A model generated the notes under the pieces. The model ran no database searches. It was not told the DNA's origin and worked only from the letters and a program-made list of their open reading frames with translations. Both the position numbers and the translations under genes were made by a program. Below, piece by piece: positions 5,533 through 7,964 of a stretch of 7,964 nucleotides of DNA. Location: assembly GCA_027026295.1 (NCBI GenBank), contig JALVOR010000002.1, positions 1 through 7,964 of the forward strand, given 5' to 3'. This stretch comes from Anaerolineales bacterium (GTDB lineage: Bacteria > Chloroflexota > Anaerolineae > Anaerolineales > DRMV01). Each line of letters starts with the position of its first letter. Positions within the stretch are counted from its first letter, which is position 1.

Positions 5533-6596
5533 GCAAACCGCTGATTTACGACCTCACTTTGGAAGACCTGACCGCATGGGCGAAATCCCGCGGGCAGCCT
5601 GCCTATCGCGCCCGTCAGGTTTGGGAAGGGCTTTACCGCCGCTTTTGGGAGAAACCAGAAGCCTTTACGCCGCTACCCAAAGCCCTGCGGCAGGCACTGG
5701 CCGAAGATTTTGCCTTTCAGCCCTTTGAACCTGCCGCGACGCTGGTTTCCACCGATGGCGAAACCCACAAGACCCTTTTCCGCCTGCCCGATGGCGCGCA
5801 AATCGAGACCGTGCGGATGCGTTACCTCCGCCGCCGCACGTTGTGCATTTCTACCCAGGCGGGCTGTGCGATGGGCTGCACCTTTTGCGCCACCGGGCAG
5901 ATGGGCCTGACCCGCAACCTCACCGCGGGAGAGATCGTCGCGCAGGTGCTCTATTACGCCCGTTGGCTGAGGCAGAGGGGCGAGCGCGTGACCAACATCG
6001 TTTTCATGGGCATGGGCGAGCCGTTCCACAACTACGACGCCACCATGCGGGCGGTTGACATCCTCAACGACGCGGCAGGTTTCAACCTCGGCGCCCGCCG
6101 AATGACGATTTCCACCGTGGGGCTGGTGCCGCAAATTCGCCGCTTTACGCAGGAACGGCGGCAGGTCAATCTGGCGGTTTCCCTGCACGCTGCCGACGAC
6201 GAACTGCGCAACACGCTCATCCCGGTCAACCGCAAATACCCCGTGGCTGAACTGCTGCAGGCTGTGCGGGAATACACTGAAGCCACGCGCCGCCGCGTGA
6301 CCTTCGAATGGGCGCTGATTCGCGACGTCAACGATACCCCTGAACAGGCGCGCCTGCTGGCTTCCCGCGTGCAAGGCATGTTGGCGCATGTCAACCTGAT
6401 TCCCCTCAACCCTACGGCAGGCTTTGGCGGGAAAGCCAGTTCCCGCCGCCGGGCGCAGGCGTTTTGTCGCATTCTGGAAGACGGCGGCATTCCCTGCACG
6501 GTGCGCTTGCGCCGCGGCATTGACATTCAGGCGGGGTGTGGCCAATTGGCTTCCCGCACGGGCGAGGAATTAAATTTTGTGCTAAAATCTTCGTAG
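5529..6596 (+). CDS. rlmN: Dual-specificity 23S rRNA A2503 / tRNA A37 C2-methyltransferase
   Basis: RlmN is a cytoplasmic radical-SAM enzyme that puts a methyl group on C2 of A2503 in 23S rRNA (and A37 of some tRNAs), helping ribosome accuracy. The cluster-binding CxxxCxxC is Cys113, Cys117 and Cys120 (GCAMGCTFC); the SAM-contacting motif is GMGEP at 161-165. Both extra catalytic cysteines are present: Cys106 (LCIST), seven residues before the cluster as in E. coli, and Cys337 (DIQAGCGQL), the methyl-carrying residue. MTISTVGLVP, LAVSLHA and LIPVN are further family signatures. The length of 355 residues is normal. These cysteines favour RlmN or a Cfr-like enzyme; the N-terminal RNA-binding region and the ordinary housekeeping setting favour RlmN. 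The ATG overlaps the HAD stop and has no good Shine-Dalgarno, so translation is probably coupled to the HAD gene. Confidence 0.95.
   Translation: MSKPLIYDLTLEDLTAWAKSRGQPAYRARQVWEGLYRRFWEKPEAFTPLPKALRQALAEDFAFQPFEPAATLVSTDGETHKTLFRLPDGAQIETVRMRYLRRRTLCISTQAGCAMGCTFCATGQMGLTRNLTAGEIVAQVLYYARWLRQRGERVTNIVFMGMGEPFHNYDATMRAVDILNDAAGFNLGARRMTISTVGLVPQIRRFTQERRQVNLAVSLHAADDELRNTLIPVNRKYPVAELLQAVREYTEATRRRVTFEWALIRDVNDTPEQARLLASRVQGMLAHVNLIPLNPTAGFGGKASSRRRAQAFCRILEDGGIPCTVRLRRGIDIQAGCGQLASRTGEELNFVLKSS
6580..6588 (+). promoter_or_regulatory. Extended -10 box for the NIL-domain gene
   Basis: TGCTAAAAT (TGn plus TAAAAT at 6583-6588) lies within the last codons of rlmN, giving a predicted leader of about 40 bases. 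No convincing -35 is visible, as is usual for extended -10 promoters. Confidence 0.45.
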
Positions 6597-6633
6597 GAAT
6601 TTTTCACCCAGGCGTTTCTTCAAGGAGGCGGTC

Positions 6634-6870
6634 ATGCAGAAGCCGATTGTTCGCTTGGTGTATCCCCCCGATTTGCTTCGGGCGCCTGTACTCAATCAAC
6701 TGATTCAGCGTTTTGATTTGACGGTGAACATTTTGCGGGCGCAAGTGGGGGCTGACGCGGGCTGGATCGAACTCCAGATCCAGGGTTCTGACGAAGAGGT
6801 GGAAAAAGCCCTGAATTGGCTGCGGGAAAAAGGTGTTTACGTGCAGTTTATGGAACAGCCTTCGGCATGA
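6634..6870 (+). CDS. Stand-alone NIL-domain protein
   Basis: This 78-residue protein is essentially one NIL domain (about residues 4-74). NIL domains are ACT-like ferredoxin folds best known at the C-terminus of the MetN ATPase of methionine importers, where they bind methionine and inhibit transport; stand-alone copies also exist and are poorly understood. The sequence shows the expected order: beta strand IVRLVY, PVLNQLIQRFDLTVNIL with the namesake Asn32-Ile33-Leu34, an amphipathic strand WIELQIQG, helix DEEVEKALNWLREKG, and a last strand VYVQFM. The ATG has AAGGAGG five bases upstream. The gene has its own -10 box and terminator, so it is probably expressed alone. No methionine transporter, cysteine or sulfur gene is nearby, so its role (perhaps ligand sensing) is inferred only. 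Confidence 0.88.
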   Translation: MQKPIVRLVYPPDLLRAPVLNQLIQRFDLTVNILRAQVGADAGWIELQIQGSDEEVEKALNWLREKGVYVQFMEQPSA

Positions 6871-6891
6871 TGGCCGAAGGCTGTTTTCTTT
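6856..6891 (+). terminator. Rho-independent terminator overlapping the NIL gene's 3' end
   Basis: An 11-bp perfect stem, CAGCCTTCGGC (6856-6866) with GCCGAAGGCTG (6873-6883), encloses a 6-base loop and is followed by TTTTCTTT (6884-6891). The stem encodes the last residues of the NIL protein and the stop TGA (6868-6870) lies in the loop. On the minus strand there is no T-run, so it does not obviously terminate the convergent YihY-family gene. Confidence 0.92.
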
Positions 6892-6932
6892 GCTTGCGTG
6901 ATCTTGGCAAACTTGGCGCGTGGCCTATTTTC

Positions 6933-7799
6933 TTACGGCTGTGAACGGTGACGTTTGCGCTTGAATAGCGACTCGATGAGGGGGAGAGGCGGTGGTGTGC
7001 ATGTCGCAAGGTCGTTGAGCACGGCGTGGGCGAGCGCCCCTGCTAACACAATCAGGTTGATGAAGAAAAGATAGAGCATCAACGCCATCACCGCGGCGAT
7101 GGAGCCGTAAAGCAGATTGAGGCGCGGCAGGCTGAGGGCGAGGTAACGCGCAAAGCCGCTGTTGGTGGCACCCCATGCCAGCGCGGTAAGCCCTGCTGCC
7201 AGCAAAGTTGCCCATGGTTTGCTTTGGCGTTTGGGAAAAATGCGAAAGAGCAGATAAAACGCCGCGGTCCCGGCAACATAGATCACCAGATGCTCGATGG
7301 TGACATGCAGCGCAGCGGTGTTCCCTGGATGGGGAAGCAATGCCAGAATGCGGCTGGCAAGGGAAAGTATTGCCAACAAAAGTAGCAGGCTGACCATCAG
7401 CAAACCCAATAGCACCATACTCCACGCCCGCAGCAGCAGGCCGTTGCGAGTGTGCTTGCCGTCGTGAATGACTACAATGGCCGCCAGCAGTCCCCGCAGG
7501 AAGCCCGAAGCCGCCCAGAGCAGGGTAAATGCTGCAACGTAATTGGTGACGCTGTGCAAGGCAATGACTTCCTGAATGAGACGGGTGATGATGTCGTTAC
7601 CCTGGGGCAGGAAGCCGATCAGCATGGCGGTCAGACGGCGCTGGTAGGTGGTGTCGCGCAGCAGCGATCCCAACCCGCTGGTGAGCAGCAACAGGGTGGG
7701 GAAAATGGAAAACATGGCGTAATAGGTGAGCGCCGCTGCCCGCAACGCCACTTCGTAGCGAATCCACCGGTGGTAGAAACATCGAATGAAACGTAGCAT
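6933..7799 (-). CDS. YihY/BrkB family inner-membrane protein
   Basis: This 288-residue protein has six hydrophobic segments at about 22-44, 83-108, 126-149, 166-188, 196-216 and 233-258, the YihY/BrkB layout. Family signatures are AAALTYYAMFSIFP at 21-34, LFRIFPKRQSKPW at 184-196 and NLLYGSIAAVMALMLYLFFI at 228-247. A basic tail (KRKRHRSQP) ends the protein, consistent with a cytoplasmic C-terminus. Family members were once misannotated as ribonuclease BN; their true function is unresolved, with transport or envelope roles proposed. The ATG at 7799 is needed to keep the conserved N-terminus. No Shine-Dalgarno precedes it, and the -10 box ends six bases upstream, so a leaderless message is likely. 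It is convergent with the NIL gene (62-base gap), and I see no terminator of its own. Confidence 0.92.
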   Translation of the reverse strand: MLRFIRCFYHRWIRYEVALRAAALTYYAMFSIFPTLLLLTSGLGSLLRDTTYQRRLTAMLIGFLPQGNDIITRLIQEVIALHSVTNYVAAFTLLWAASGFLRGLLAAIVVIHDGKHTRNGLLLRAWSMVLLGLLMVSLLLLLAILSLASRILALLPHPGNTAALHVTIEHLVIYVAGTAAFYLLFRIFPKRQSKPWATLLAAGLTALAWGATNSGFARYLALSLPRLNLLYGSIAAVMALMLYLFFINLIVLAGALAHAVLNDLATCTPPPLPLIESLFKRKRHRSQP

Positions 7800-7805
7800 G
7801 AGGGA

Positions 7806-7836
7806 ATTTTACCCCAACGCAGGGGTTTGTGGCCAA
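7806..7836 (-). promoter_or_regulatory. Promoter of the YihY-family gene, probably leaderless
   Basis: On the minus strand TAAAAT (7811 down to 7806) lies six bases before the ATG, so transcription would begin at or very near the start codon. A possible -35, TTGGCC (7836-7831), is 19 bases further up. Between them is an inverted repeat ACCCC (7811-7815) and GGGGT (7822-7826), which could be an operator or chance. Confidence 0.5.
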
Positions 7837-7904
7837 TGGGTGCAAGCAAAATGTGTAGAAATGATTGTCCTGCTATGGTGTGAGGGCAAAGGCGCAAAAC
7901 CACA

Positions 7905-7939
7905 GAAAACACCGAAACACCCCCGAAAACACAGAAACA
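7905..7939. repeat. Short CA/GA-rich intergenic repeat
   Basis: The 15-mer GAAAACACcGAAACA at 7905-7919 recurs as GAAAACACaGAAACA at 7925-7939, a 20-bp period with one mismatch. Flanking bases (accacag before, aaag after) continue the same A/C/G-only composition on this strand. No gene is seen from 7800 to the right edge. Confidence 0.6.
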
Positions 7940-7964
7940 AAGCAATTCGTGAAGCGCTACTTTG

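Noticed and set aside
5673..6545. A 290-codon open frame on the minus strand, opposite rlmN
   Set aside because: It is in register with rlmN, where catalytic residues prove the plus-strand reading; it is an antisense shadow.
5529..6596. Cfr-type antibiotic resistance methyltransferase instead of RlmN
   Set aside because: The shared cysteines do not separate the two, but the housekeeping context, length and RlmN-like motifs favour RlmN; no mobile element or resistance gene is nearby.

Overview
This GC-rich window looks like an ordinary chromosomal housekeeping stretch, most likely from a Chloroflexota (Anaerolineae-like) bacterium. That placement is an inference from gene content, TTG/ATG start use, TATAAT-type -10 boxes with weak -35 boxes, and short intergenic repeats; no sequence search was possible. 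I see no mobile element, CRISPR array, phage gene or defence system.

Left part (1-1565): two genes on the minus strand. A small two-helix membrane protein (1373 down to 1053) is followed by the first 327 codons of an alanine-rich, TPR-like protein (981 down to 1) that runs off the left edge. They are separated by eight tandem copies of an 8-bp unit (987-1050). A divergent promoter region of about 190 bp separates this pair from the plus-strand genes.

Centre (1566-4663): a conserved-looking two-helix membrane protein of unknown function, then tRNA-Leu(UAG), then tig (trigger factor, TTG start, long acidic tail), then clpP with an intact Ser-His-Asp triad. Trigger factor folds nascent chains at the ribosome and ClpP forms the degradative chamber of the Clp protease, so this is the common tig-clpP protein-quality pair, but the usual clpX does not follow. 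A hairpin with a T-run closes the clpP transcript.

Right part (4664-7964): a HAD-IIA phosphatase overlaps rlmN (23S rRNA/tRNA A2 methyltransferase) by four bases. Next is a stand-alone NIL-domain protein with its own -10 box and a terminator whose hairpin includes its last codons and stop. Convergent to it, on the minus strand, is a six-helix YihY/BrkB-family membrane protein whose only visible -10 box sits six bases before its ATG, suggesting a leaderless mRNA. The last 165 bases hold that promoter and a short CA-rich repeat, with no gene visible.

The points most worth a second look are the 8-bp repeat, the leaderless promoter, the terminator abutting the HAD leader, and the uncharacterised membrane proteins. 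I do not see convincing evidence of a new multi-gene system.
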